The notes below the pieces were generated by a model, which was given only the letters and a program-made list of their open reading frames with translations, was not told the DNA's origin and searched no databases. A stretch of 64,000 nucleotides of DNA from Nitrospira sp. UBA5698. Lineage in GTDB: Bacteria; Nitrospirota; Nitrospiria; Nitrospirales; Nitrospiraceae. Location of the stretch: NCBI GenBank assembly GCA_002420115.1, contig DIHK01000010.1, positions 37,554 to 101,553 of the forward strand. Reading direction: 5' to 3'. Below, one piece after another: positions 33,991 to 42,661 of this stretch. The stretch's first letter is position 1; each line of letters starts with the position of its first letter. A program made the translations under genes and the position numbers.

Positions 33991-34527
33991 TCATGCCGCG
34001 GCAACCTTCATGGCCACCTTTGCCGCAAACTTCGCCAGGCCGACCGCCCCGTCGAGGACAAACGCCAGTTTCTGCCGTTTTTCCGCATCGAGTCGTGCAC
34101 GATTCAACAACGTATCCAATTCGTCGATCTCCGGCTGATTGAACGGAATCATCCTCGACACCGTCTCGTTAAACGTGTCGGCCAGTTTCTTGTACAGCCT
34201 GGACCGATGAAGCAATTGCAAGGCGCGCAAATCCGGATCGCCGTCGGAATCGCGAATGGCCTGGCTCACCTCATTGATCTCCTCAAGGAGCGCGGCTTGA
34301 GTGGCTCGAACGTCGGAGGATTTCGCGACCACGAACTTGACGTGAGGACCAAGCGCGTCCAACACTTCCTGAGCATCGTCCTTCGCCACATTCAACTTGG
34401 TGAAGAACTTCCGTATGTCGGTGGCAGCCGTTTCACCAAGCTCGATCCCCTCTCTGATTTGAGTGATCAGCGCGTCATTCTGTTTGAGAAAGGCGGTGAT
34501 ACCTTCGACGCTCATCGGGATACTCAT
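33991..34527 (-). CDS. Hypothetical helical protein
   Basis: 178 aa, no signal peptide, mostly alpha-helical and charged, with a small alanine-rich amphipathic C-terminus (GAVGLAKFAAKVAMKVAAA) that could touch a membrane. GGAGGAGG precedes the ATG, so expression is likely. It lies between two lipoprotein genes in the same orientation with short gaps. No family recognised; the shape suggests an apolipophorin-like or coiled-coil bundle, but this is a guess. Confidence 0.6.
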   Translation of the reverse strand: MSIPMSVEGITAFLKQNDALITQIREGIELGETAATDIRKFFTKLNVAKDDAQEVLDALGPHVKFVVAKSSDVRATQAALLEEINEVSQAIRDSDGDPDLRALQLLHRSRLYKKLADTFNETVSRMIPFNQPEIDELDTLLNRARLDAEKRQKLAFVLDGAVGLAKFAAKVAMKVAAA

Positions 34528-34567
34528 TGAGGCCTCCTCCAGCTCACAGGTTCTTCGCCGTTCCTAT

Positions 34568-35263
34568 TCACTTGACTCGTTCGACAAGATCCATGAGATC
34601 CACCGTTAGCGATCGCGTCCGATCCAACGCTCGTGATTTTAGGAACCGATAGGTCGCCGCTTCACCCAGCGCCTCGTTCACCGTCCGCGAACTGGCGAGC
34701 ACCTGGGCCAACCGATCCGATCCGCCTGGGGCGTGTTCCACCAACGCTCCGACGAACTCGGGATCGACCGAGGCGAGAAATGATTTCTGACTGTACCGCT
34801 CGATCTGTGTATGGATCGTCGCGAGCTCACCCCACGAATCTTCAATACGGCTGACCGCCTCCAGTACCGCACAAAAATCGTCCTCGAATTGCTTCTTCAC
34901 CGCCTGTTCAAGCCCTTGGTACTCGGCAAGATACGCCTTGCCGATCAAGTAGGACACCGCCCATGCATCGACCCCCTTCTTCGTCAGCACATGCTGCGGC
35001 GACGCGGCGATGAGCGCATGTCGCGCTTCAGCGGCCTGAACAAGCTTGATACTGGCATCAAGGTCATCAAGCGATTGCTTCAAATAGTCGATCCGTTTTT
35101 GAGTATCGCGATGGTATTGGTGGATATTGGTCTGCGCAGCATCGATCTTGACACCTTCTCGTTTGACGAGATCTCGAACTGCGTTGCTCTGAATCGAATG
35201 ACAACCTGCTTGGGCAACCAGCACGAGCAGCGCCACAGCGACGACGACTCTAGGTGACTGCAT
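34568..35263 (-). CDS. Hypothetical lipoprotein
   Basis: 231 aa. The signal peptide has a clear lipobox (VLVAQAGC, Cys near residue 21), so the mature protein would be lipid-anchored. The rest is helical (HQYHRDTQKRIDYLKQSLDDLDASIKLVQAAEARHALI) without a recognised domain. It lies 40 nt upstream of the helical protein gene and 27 nt downstream of a second lipoprotein gene of similar style, which suggests that the two act together. Confidence 0.65.
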   Translation of the reverse strand: MQSPRVVVAVALLVLVAQAGCHSIQSNAVRDLVKREGVKIDAAQTNIHQYHRDTQKRIDYLKQSLDDLDASIKLVQAAEARHALIAASPQHVLTKKGVDAWAVSYLIGKAYLAEYQGLEQAVKKQFEDDFCAVLEAVSRIEDSWGELATIHTQIERYSQKSFLASVDPEFVGALVEHAPGGSDRLAQVLASSRTVNEALGEAATYRFLKSRALDRTRSLTVDLMDLVERVK

Positions 35264-35290
35264 GAAAGGCTCCTTCCAGTAACTACCCTC

Positions 35291-35956
35291 TCAGCGCAAG
35301 GCCTTCACGGACTCGCTTAATTGTCGAATGTCCGCTTTGTCTATCGTGACATCGATGTCAAGATACCGTTTGATCATCCCGTTGAGCCGACGCAATGCGG
35401 CAAGATTCGTTTGATAGTCGTCAAATCCGCTGTAGTCCGTCGGCCTGGTGTTCTCTTCGGTCTTTCGCTCGGCTTCCACCTGGGTATGAATGACGTTGAT
35501 GAGAGTCGGAATCTCACGGATGAGGCTGTTCATATCGCCTCGGCCTTTTTCAAACACGATCGTGCCCTGTTTGTCTTTGCGTTCCGGAAGGTCCTTGAGA
35601 CGCATGCTATTGATGGCATGGATCAGTGCACTTCGCATGTCGGAGTCTGTTCCGAATTCTTTGATCGTCGCCGAAACCAGTGCGCCTCTGCCGGCCTCGT
35701 CCGCCGGACCAGGGTCGGTCGTCGCCCATTTCAACGCCAGGTTGAGTAGCGCCAGTTGCTTCGTGTATTGATACCAATACGCATAGCGCTGGTCGATCGT
35801 CTCCAGAAGTTGGCGATGCATGTCCATCAGCCTAGCGTTTTCGGCATAGGCCTGATCCTTGGCGATCAACGCCTGCTTGACTTCCGGCGGCGTCGTGCAC
35901 CCGATACACAGGATGCTCAGTGCAACAAGAACGGTGTGCGCCGTTTTCATGGCCAT
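35291..35956 (-). CDS. Hypothetical lipoprotein, first gene of the block
   Basis: 221 aa. The ATG at 35956 follows AAGGAG; the frame is open 16 codons upstream without a site. Signal peptide with lipobox ILCIGC, then a helical domain (IAKDQAYAENARLMDMHRQLLETIDQRYAYW and INSMRLKDLPERKD). No family recognised. First gene of a five-gene same-strand block ending with the amine-oxidase-like gene. A possible promoter lies about 85-110 nt upstream. Confidence 0.65.
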   Translation of the reverse strand: MAMKTAHTVLVALSILCIGCTTPPEVKQALIAKDQAYAENARLMDMHRQLLETIDQRYAYWYQYTKQLALLNLALKWATTDPGPADEAGRGALVSATIKEFGTDSDMRSALIHAINSMRLKDLPERKDKQGTIVFEKGRGDMNSLIREIPTLINVIHTQVEAERKTEENTRPTDYSGFDDYQTNLAALRRLNGMIKRYLDIDVTIDKADIRQLSESVKALR

Positions 35957-36040
35957 TTCTCCTTCCGACTCATCACCCGGCAGGAACACGAATTGACATC
36001 GCACTCAGCGTTCAGGAGACATCTGTTGGGAAGCGACTCA

Positions 36041-36069
36041 AGGGTAGCGAGAGCCGAAAACGATTGCAA
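36041..36069 (-). promoter_or_regulatory. Possible sigma-70 promoter of the lipoprotein block
   Basis: Minus-strand TTGCAA (36064-36069) and TACCCT (36041-36046) are separated by 17 bases, an acceptable but imperfect -35/-10 pair ahead of the lipoprotein gene that starts at 35956. Low information content; listed because it is the only plausible promoter in the gap. Confidence 0.3.
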
Positions 36070-36137
36070 GGACGATGTCGGGTATTGATGGTTTTTGTAG
36101 TCCAAAGAGCTGCATGGACCAGTACAAACTAGGAGAT

Positions 36138-37328
36138 CTACGAGGCGATCTCACATAGAATTTCTCGGTAGTACGTCTCCAGTATGCCAGCTTGAGCCTG
36201 CTCCACGATGACCAACTGGCGTTGGTCGAAGGTATTCGCGCAGTACAGATACTGAAATCCTGGGAATCTTCCACGCTCGACATGGACCTGTCGACCGTCC
36301 GGCTCCCCGCGTGTGGTCTCGGCGAGCACGTCGCGGCCCATGAGTTGTTCCCATGCCGTTTGAGCGGAAGGCCGATGATTTTCATAGAGGGGATGCTCGG
36401 CATCGCTAGAGATCGCGATGGCTTCAGGAGCAAATGGGCGATCCTCATCTGGCTCCGGTGATTCATCCCATATGACATTCTCCTGACTTCTGCGCTGCAA
36501 CCGATAGCATGGTCCGTCCTCCACAAGTTCTTCGACTGTGTGATATTGGACAGGGATGGGAGGTTCGATCAGCTGTAACCCTCTCGCCGCCAGAGCTCGC
36601 TGAAAAGGCACTCGTCTGGCCAGTTGCCTGCTTTTTTCACACACCATCACGCGACCTTCTGAAGACAGCACATCCACCAAGTTGTCCAACCGACGACCAA
36701 GCCCTGTTCGCTGTTCGAATGCCGCCTGAAGTGTCGGATCGTTCCCACGTTCAAAGGTCCGCCAACTTCGGCTTGGAAGTCCAGGATCATGCTCAGCCTG
36801 AAACAGCGCATGGGTGGCCACTGCAAGATCGTAACAACCGGAAAGCGGCTGGACCTCTCCGTCCACACAGTCGAAGCGGAGATTGCGTAGGCCCAGTCGG
36901 TCAGCTTGTTTTTGTGCGACCGCAATGGACGCGAGTGACCGGTCGACCCCCACAAAGCTCTTCTCCGGAAACAGGCGTGCACAAAAAGAGGTCAGAATCC
37001 CCAGTCCACAACCAAAATCGAGGATCTGCTTCGCAGCACCACACTGCACCGCCATCCATGGAGCGATCGCTTCGTAATAGTCGTATTGCTGGCTGTACAG
37101 CACCGGAAAGATCGTCGGATGGGCAGCAACATCATAGAAGGCAATCTCATCGCGACGATCGCCTACGCGTTTTCGTTCGGCGCATGACGCAAGCTGTTTC
37201 AGATTGTCCGGAGAGAATTGTTGCTGTTGCCAGGCAAAGTAGTCGTGGTCGGTCGTGAACTTCCTGAGTCCCCACCAGGCCAGATGTTCGTGGAGGGCCG
37301 CTCGTATCTCATCTGAAGAGGGGAACAT
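36138..37328 (-). CDS. SAM-dependent methyltransferase with unknown C-terminal region
   Basis: 396 aa. A class I methyltransferase core occupies about 75-220 with motif I ILDFGCGLGILTSFCARLFP and an acidic residue at the next strand (FVGVDRS). The N-terminal 70 residues (HLAWWGLRKFTTDHDYFAW) and the C-terminal region (about 270-396, with FQYLYCANTFDQRQLVIVEQAQAGILETYYREIL) are not recognised. The substrate is unknown. The start lacks a clear ribosome site. Monocistronic by appearance. Confidence 0.7.
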   Translation of the reverse strand: MFPSSDEIRAALHEHLAWWGLRKFTTDHDYFAWQQQQFSPDNLKQLASCAERKRVGDRRDEIAFYDVAAHPTIFPVLYSQQYDYYEAIAPWMAVQCGAAKQILDFGCGLGILTSFCARLFPEKSFVGVDRSLASIAVAQKQADRLGLRNLRFDCVDGEVQPLSGCYDLAVATHALFQAEHDPGLPSRSWRTFERGNDPTLQAAFEQRTGLGRRLDNLVDVLSSEGRVMVCEKSRQLARRVPFQRALAARGLQLIEPPIPVQYHTVEELVEDGPCYRLQRRSQENVIWDESPEPDEDRPFAPEAIAISSDAEHPLYENHRPSAQTAWEQLMGRDVLAETTRGEPDGRQVHVERGRFPGFQYLYCANTFDQRQLVIVEQAQAGILETYYREILCEIAS

Positions 37329-37433
37329 ATGGCCGATGGCTTCTGGCCGACGACTAGGTGAAAAACCGGCGTATCATCCTTAATGTTCCGTGCTATAGGC
37401 CATTCGCTATACGCTCCTCGCCTCAGCACGACA

Positions 37434-37463
37434 CACTTCACGCTTCACGCCTGACACTTCACG
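37434..37463. repeat. TTCACG-rich intergenic repeat
   Basis: Three close CTTCACG units (CACTTCACGCTTCACGCC and a further ACTTCACG) lie between the methyltransferase and the proA-like gene. Same motif family as the hairpin repeats at 7114 and 14922, but no long complementary arm is present here. Confidence 0.5.
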
Positions 37464-37467
37464 GAAA

Positions 37468-38835
37468 TCACGGCCTCTTCAGCATGATGGCGTCGAAGTA
37501 CGTCTCCGGTACCGGATGGGGCAACCGCAGCTGTCCGGATCCGAATGCGACATACTTTTCACAGGTCAGCTGCTCCAGACCAATCGGGCCTTTCGCGTGC
37601 AACTTCCCGACACTCAACCCCACGTCATGTCCCACCCCGAAACTCTCCCCGGCATGCAGCCTGGTCGACGCATTGACCAGCACGGCGCCGGCATCGGCTT
37701 CCCTGGTGAATCGCATCGCCGACTCATAGCGGTTGGTGGCGATCATCGCCGTCAGACAGGGGCGATAGGCGGCAATGTGCGCCAACGCCTCGTCCAACCC
37801 TTCCACCATCTTGATGGCTAAGGTGGGTCCGGCAAACTGCGTCCGCCAATCGGTCTCTGTTGCGGGGACAATCGCCGTATGGCCCGTCATGGCCATCTGC
37901 CCCATGAGGGCGACGGTCTTCGGGCAGGCGTGCACCTCCACTTTAAACTGATCGAGTAACCGATTGATCAACGGCGGCAGGAACTGTCGTCCGATCACCT
38001 GTTGCACGAGCAACGTATCCAGGGAGTTGGAGGCTCCTGGCTGTTGGACTTTCGAGTTAATCACCAGATTTTGCGCCATCGGAATGTCGCTGTCGCCGTC
38101 GATATACAGCTGCGTCACCCCCCCGTCATCGCACAACACCGGCACCTTCGCCTGCTCTGCGACAGCTTTTCGTAACCCGGCGCCGCCCCGCACGATAAGG
38201 GCGTCCACCGCTTTGGCAGATCGCATCAGTTCGAGCGCCACATCTCGATCCGGCCGATCAATTAGAACCCAGGCCCCAGCCGGTACCCCACTCTTCAAGG
38301 CCGCCTCACGCAACCCCGCATCAATCGCCTGATGGGTATGCCGCCATTCCGGAGCCCCGCGAAGAATACAGAAATTCCCCGACTTCAGCCCCAACGCAAT
38401 CGACTCCACCGTGACGAGCGGACTGCGTTCCGAAAGCACCCCCAGCACGCCGATCGGTACTTTGACCCGCGAGACGAGCAAACCATCCGGACGTTCCTGC
38501 CGTGACACCACCAGCCCCACCGGATCCGGCAACTCGGCAATCTGATGAAGTTGCCCGACCATCTCGTGGATCTGTTCAGCCGTCAGCCGCACATGAGCCA
38601 CGGCAGCCTTCATCCCCTCCTTGGCGGTTCCCTCCCCAAAAGACTTCCCCACCGCCTCGACATCCTTCGCGTTCGCCGTTAGAATTGTGTCGTGGTCGGA
38701 GGCCATGCGCTCAGCCATGGCGTGAAGCGCGGTCGTCTTGACTGAGCCAGGGAGGAGCCCCAGGGCGCCGGCGATACTCCGTGAGTCTTTACACAGCTTC
38801 TCGATGTATAATTTGGCAGGAACGTCAATCGCCAT
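37468..38835 (-). CDS. Gamma-glutamyl phosphate reductase paralogue lacking catalytic Cys
   Basis: 455 aa, ProA/aldehyde dehydrogenase-like over its full length: VPIGVLGVLSERSPLVTVESIALGLKSGN, ALIVRGGAGLRKAVAEQAKVPVL and VNASTRLHAGESFGVGHDVGLSVGKLHAKGPIGLEQLT. In working ProA the catalytic Cys is in a CN-TxETLLV-type motif; here the segment reads QQPGASNSLDTLLV with Ser at about 269. The conserved GGIGVCH stretch is also altered (CDDGGVTQL). It therefore may not make glutamate semialdehyde, and may bind a related substrate or be catalytically dead. No proB is adjacent. An in-frame ATG 9 nt upstream is an alternative start; both sites are weak. Confidence 0.75.
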   Translation of the reverse strand: MAIDVPAKLYIEKLCKDSRSIAGALGLLPGSVKTTALHAMAERMASDHDTILTANAKDVEAVGKSFGEGTAKEGMKAAVAHVRLTAEQIHEMVGQLHQIAELPDPVGLVVSRQERPDGLLVSRVKVPIGVLGVLSERSPLVTVESIALGLKSGNFCILRGAPEWRHTHQAIDAGLREAALKSGVPAGAWVLIDRPDRDVALELMRSAKAVDALIVRGGAGLRKAVAEQAKVPVLCDDGGVTQLYIDGDSDIPMAQNLVINSKVQQPGASNSLDTLLVQQVIGRQFLPPLINRLLDQFKVEVHACPKTVALMGQMAMTGHTAIVPATETDWRTQFAGPTLAIKMVEGLDEALAHIAAYRPCLTAMIATNRYESAMRFTREADAGAVLVNASTRLHAGESFGVGHDVGLSVGKLHAKGPIGLEQLTCEKYVAFGSGQLRLPHPVPETYFDAIMLKRP

Positions 38836-38922
38836 AAGCCTCATGATCCATAAAACAGGTTCAACTGCGTCGTTGCCGTCACGAGCACCTCGTGAGCACC
38901 GACCTGATGATGGAGACGGCGG

Positions 38923-38952
38923 ACTATAACACGCGTTTTTTGGATCAGTAAA
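38923..38952 (-). promoter_or_regulatory. Possible sigma-70 promoter of the proA-like gene
   Basis: Minus-strand TTTACT (38947-38952) and TATAGT (38923-38928), 18 bases apart, lie about 90 nt upstream of the proA-like start. The -10 box is good and the -35 fair. Confidence 0.4.
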
Positions 38953-39057
38953 CCACGGTCGAGATCTAGGGCGTGCCGAACATGGCACTGATCAGTGAGG
39001 ATGACGAATAACAAGCCGGCAGGAGCACGTCGAGATGGGCCGGACGAAGGAGGAACA

Positions 39058-39888
39058 ATGCGGTCTGGAGTGCAGATGAATGGGCGCGGGTGCTACTTGG
39101 CGCTCTGCCTGATTTTCACAACAACCTTGGGAGCCTGTGCGCAATTGAAATCCGCGCAGACGCTGACGGCACCAACCCAGGCCACCCCTGAACAAGTCGC
39201 CGAACGAGAGCGGGAGAGCCAACCGCCTAAAGCCGTGCAAGCGCGTTCAGCCGACAGCCCTCGCCAATCATGCCTGGTCACATTTGACGACGAAGCCGCA
39301 CTGGGCCAGATCTACGGGCATGCCAGATCGACCTTGGCCCTCAAAACCAGCCGTGGATCAAACGGACAGCTGCAAGTCTGTGACAGTACCAAGCACACCA
39401 ACTGCTGGACCTACCGCCAACACTGTTCACGCAGTGACGTGAATCTTGAGACCATCGGCTCGGCCCATTACCACTTGAGCATGGAGACCGGAATCGAGTG
39501 CTACACCCTCCCGGATCCCGGAGACGGCCTGGGACGAGGATTCGGCAGACTCGTGGAATGGAAATGCACTGATGTGGATTGGGTCAGAACCCCGCGCGTC
39601 CTGACCTCCCATGACCAAAGTCAATGGGTCAAGGTATGGCTCAGCACAACCGATACCCATGCGCCCATCTACTTCGACATGGACTCGATTCAGGTGCTCC
39701 CCGATACCTCGATCCAGCTCTGGTTCCGAAAGCGGGATGGCACCTGGTGGTTCTGGCCCGAACTGCAAGCCAACACCACATGGACGCTCCGTGACCATGT
39801 GCGCGATGTCTCCGAAGTGCGGATCCGAGGAGCCCGAGCAGGCCGGACCAGCTCCTACGTCATCGGCGCAGTGACGATCCGGGACTGA
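39058..39888 (+). CDS. Hypothetical lipoprotein
   Basis: 276 aa. The ATG at 39058 follows GGAGGAACA; an open extension to 38995 has no site. The signal peptide ends TTTLGACAQ, a good lipobox. The mature part has a Thr/Pro/Gln-rich linker, then a Cys-containing beta-type domain (QVCDSTKHTNCWTYRQHC and IECYTLPD) with four or more Cys that could form disulfides, and a C-terminal segment (IQLWFRKRDGTWWFWPEL, EVRIRGARAGRTSSYVIGAVTI). No family recognised. Divergent from the proA-like gene. Confidence 0.65.
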   Translation: MRSGVQMNGRGCYLALCLIFTTTLGACAQLKSAQTLTAPTQATPEQVAERERESQPPKAVQARSADSPRQSCLVTFDDEAALGQIYGHARSTLALKTSRGSNGQLQVCDSTKHTNCWTYRQHCSRSDVNLETIGSAHYHLSMETGIECYTLPDPGDGLGRGFGRLVEWKCTDVDWVRTPRVLTSHDQSQWVKVWLSTTDTHAPIYFDMDSIQVLPDTSIQLWFRKRDGTWWFWPELQANTTWTLRDHVRDVSEVRIRGARAGRTSSYVIGAVTIRD

Positions 39889-40121
39889 GCACCGCACCCC
39901 TCAACGGATTCATGCGGTTCGACTTGGCTCACACAGGGGTCGACGAGCCTATCCCATGCTTGCAGTCTCAGAGTTCGCCTCAGCGTCGATTGACACGCGC
40001 GGAGACGCTTGCCTGGGTTCAGAATCAGTGACAGCAACTCCTGGCAGGAGCGGCCACGTGCCACCTCGTCGCGCTGCGCTTGCTCAGAGCCCCCCCGCTT
40101 CTATTTTCAGGACGAGACAAA

Positions 40122-41420
40122 CTAGTTTCTAAAGGTCTTCTGCGAAGGCGACCGATGTCCCTCCTCCCGAGCCAGCATCCTCGCCAGCCAGGCCCAGACA
40201 ACCATTACTGGCACCAACGCCAAGGCAATGTGAGTTGTTGTGGCACCGAGAGCCTTCACACCCGTGACGAGCCATCCGGTTGAAGCGTCGCCGCCGCGAG
40301 AAATGGCCGTGTCGATAAAATTCTTCGCTTTATATTTCTCTTCTCGACTGACGACGGTGAAGAGCACTTCACGCGCCGGCTTTGAGAGCGCATACTCCCC
40401 CACCCGCCGCAGGACGGAAAAAACGACGTAGAGTGCAAGGGTCGGCCATAAGGCAATGCCTAAAAACCCAATTACGCTGATGACGGGCAAAAACAGCAAC
40501 GGCACGACCAGACCGAAGCGCCGAATCACGCGCTGTGTGAGAAACACCTGGGTCAACCACGTCAACAGCCCCGTCGTGAAGTCCAGACTGGAAAACAGGC
40601 GAGTGCGGGCTTCCGGCTGATCGAGATATTCAGACACCAAGCGAGTCTGTTCGAGATACAGAAACGTGGCGGTCATGGTCAGACAGGCCAAATACCCGCA
40701 GATCTTCATCAGGTAGGGTGAGGACAGTGTCAGACGGATGCCGGCCAGGAAGCTGCCGTGAAGCGGCTCACCGGGCCTCGACTGGTGATGCGCGGACTGT
40801 TCACGTCCCCATCGCTCGAGTCGATAGATACATCCCAGACAGAGCAGCAGAAACCCCGCCGAGGCCAGCATGAGCACCGGCACCGGGAAGACAAACGTCA
40901 GTCCTGTTGTGATCAACGGGCCGACCAATGCCCCGCTGCTCCCTCCCGCCGCAATGACTCCGAACAGTCGCGTCCCCTGCTCGGTTGTGAAGAGATCGGC
41001 CATGAAGCTCCAGAACACGGACACGATCAACAGATTGATCACCGAGAGCCACACGAAAAAACTGCGGGCCACCCACTCGGGATATACATGACTGGTCATC
41101 AGCACGTAGTACGCGAACAGGTTCGTAATAATGAACCCGTACACTGTCAGCAGCAATCGATAGCGTGAGCACCGCGCGGAGAGCCACCCGAATAGCGGCG
41201 TGGCCGCGACCATGGTGAGAAACGTCGCCGTCATCATCCACGGGAGATGCTTGAGTCCCCCTTCGATGGCCATCTCATCACGAACGGGCCGGAGGATGGA
41301 ATACCCGCAGAGGAGGCAGAAAAAATAGGCGAACGCCCAGGCCAACGGCACCAGCTCTTCCTGTCTGGCTCCGAGGAAGTCGGCCCATCGCTGAAGTCGA
41401 GCATGACGTAGATCATCCAT
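40122..41420 (-). CDS. NTP/NDP-exchange-type (TLC/MFS) membrane transporter
   Basis: 432 aa with about 12 hydrophobic segments. The N-terminus WAFAYFFCLLCGYSILRPVRDEMAIEGGLKHLPWMMTATFLTMV matches the ADP/ATP-translocase-like branch widely found in free-living bacteria and usually annotated as MFS. TTEQGTRLFGVIAAGGSSGALVGP is the mid-protein signature. The substrate in free-living bacteria is unknown; nucleotide exchange is proven only for intracellular members. A TTG 36 nt upstream opens the frame, but the ATG at 41420 is preferred. Divergent from the threonine aldolase gene. Confidence 0.7.
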   Translation of the reverse strand: MDDLRHARLQRWADFLGARQEELVPLAWAFAYFFCLLCGYSILRPVRDEMAIEGGLKHLPWMMTATFLTMVAATPLFGWLSARCSRYRLLLTVYGFIITNLFAYYVLMTSHVYPEWVARSFFVWLSVINLLIVSVFWSFMADLFTTEQGTRLFGVIAAGGSSGALVGPLITTGLTFVFPVPVLMLASAGFLLLCLGCIYRLERWGREQSAHHQSRPGEPLHGSFLAGIRLTLSSPYLMKICGYLACLTMTATFLYLEQTRLVSEYLDQPEARTRLFSSLDFTTGLLTWLTQVFLTQRVIRRFGLVVPLLFLPVISVIGFLGIALWPTLALYVVFSVLRRVGEYALSKPAREVLFTVVSREEKYKAKNFIDTAISRGGDASTGWLVTGVKALGATTTHIALALVPVMVVWAWLARMLAREEGHRSPSQKTFRN

Positions 41421-41466
41421 GCGCTCGCAGTGTATCAGGTGTATCGTCGCCTGCAAGTAGAAGATC

Positions 41467-41475
41467 TGCTACAAT
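41467..41475 (+). promoter_or_regulatory. Possible extended -10 promoter of threonine aldolase gene
   Basis: TGCTACAAT, an extended -10 element, ends 31 nt before the start codon. No convincing -35 is present. Confidence 0.4.
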
Positions 41476-41505
41476 GCGCTACCGCATAGAGGGGAGGCCG
41501 TAAGA

Positions 41506-42537
41506 ATGATCGATCTTCGCAGTGACACCGTCACCAAACCGACCGATGAGATGCGCAAGGCGATGGCCCGCGCGGACGTGGGCGATGACGTCTATGGCGA
41601 AGACCCGACCGTCAATCGGCTTCAAGACATGGCTGGAACGATGCTAGGCAAGCGGTTCTGCCTCTTCGTTCCCTCCGGCACCATGTCCAATCAACTGGCG
41701 ATTCGCATTCAGACCCAACCGGGACAAGAAGTCATCGTCGAAAGCACAAGCCATATCGTCCGATACGAGCAGGGCGCAGCCGGTGCCCTGGCCGGGGTGC
41801 AGCTTCATTGGGTGCAGGGAGAGCGCGGCATCATCACAGCTGAGCAGGTGGAAGCCGCGATCCGGCCGGATGACCCGCACAGCATCAAGACCGCGCTGAT
41901 CTGTTTGGAGAATACACACAATGCCGGCGGCGGCACCATCTACCCTCTTTCAACGATCGAAAAAATCCGCACCATCGCGGTGAGACACGGCATCCCGATG
42001 CATCTCGACGGCGCCAGGCTCTTCAATGCCGTGGCCGCCACGACGCTCCCTCCGACCGCCTATGCCCAGCATTTTGAAACCGTCTCCCTCTGCCTCTCGA
42101 AGGGGCTCGGCGCGCCCGTCGGATCCCTGCTCCTCTCCAACGATCCCAAGCTCATCGAGCGAGCGCGTCGCTTTCGCCGCATGTACGGAGGCGCCATGCG
42201 TCAAGCCGGCGTGTTGGCCGCCGCCGGCATCTATGCGTTGGAACGACATGTGGCCCGTCTCAAGACCGACCACGAACATGCGAAGAAACTGGCCCGGCTG
42301 CTTCAGCAAATTCCAGCCATCCAGATCGCTCCGCAGCATGTGGAAACGAATATCGTGATCTTTGACATCCTCGACGAGGGACGCTCGCCGAGCGACCTGG
42401 TCACCGCACTCAAAGAGCAAGGTGTGCTCATCAACTCGGTCGGCGGAAAGAGCTATCGCGCCGTCACCCACCTGGATATTACGGACCCTCAGATTGAAGA
42501 AGCTGTCGCAGCGTTCACGCGGGTTCTCCCTCGATGA
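41506..42537 (+). CDS. ltaE: Low-specificity L-threonine aldolase
   Basis: 343 aa, PLP-dependent enzyme that splits threonine/allo-threonine into glycine and acetaldehyde. IDLRSDTVTKPTDEMRKAMARADVGDDVYGEDPTVNRL at the N-terminus is the family signature; the PLP lysine is in SLCLSKGLGAPVGS; HLDGARLFNA carries the PLP-binding Asp. GGGGAGG lies before the ATG, and an extended -10 (TGCTACAAT, about 41467-41475) lies 31 nt upstream. Length and motifs are complete. Confidence 0.93.
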   Translation: MIDLRSDTVTKPTDEMRKAMARADVGDDVYGEDPTVNRLQDMAGTMLGKRFCLFVPSGTMSNQLAIRIQTQPGQEVIVESTSHIVRYEQGAAGALAGVQLHWVQGERGIITAEQVEAAIRPDDPHSIKTALICLENTHNAGGGTIYPLSTIEKIRTIAVRHGIPMHLDGARLFNAVAATTLPPTAYAQHFETVSLCLSKGLGAPVGSLLLSNDPKLIERARRFRRMYGGAMRQAGVLAAAGIYALERHVARLKTDHEHAKKLARLLQQIPAIQIAPQHVETNIVIFDILDEGRSPSDLVTALKEQGVLINSVGGKSYRAVTHLDITDPQIEEAVAAFTRVLPR

Positions 42538-42649
42538 TCGTTCGACATTGACAGGCTCCCCCTCGATCCATAGAATGCCGAAGTGATGTCGTGGCAGGCG
42601 GACCTCGCACCACGAATGCGCAAGACAAGCATCATCCATAACCACTCCG

Positions 42650-42661
42650 CAATAATTATTG
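42650..42661. promoter_or_regulatory. AT-rich perfect palindrome at a start codon
   Basis: CAATAATTATTG is a perfect 12-bp palindrome directly abutting the ATG of the nucleotidyltransferase gene in an otherwise GC-rich stretch. It occupies the place where a ribosome site would be. It could be an operator, a -10 region for a leaderless mRNA, or chance. Confidence 0.35.

Noticed and set aside
39427..39897. A 156-codon minus-strand frame inside the lipoprotein gene
   Set aside because: It is antisense to a gene with a lipobox signal and good ribosome site, and has no domain.
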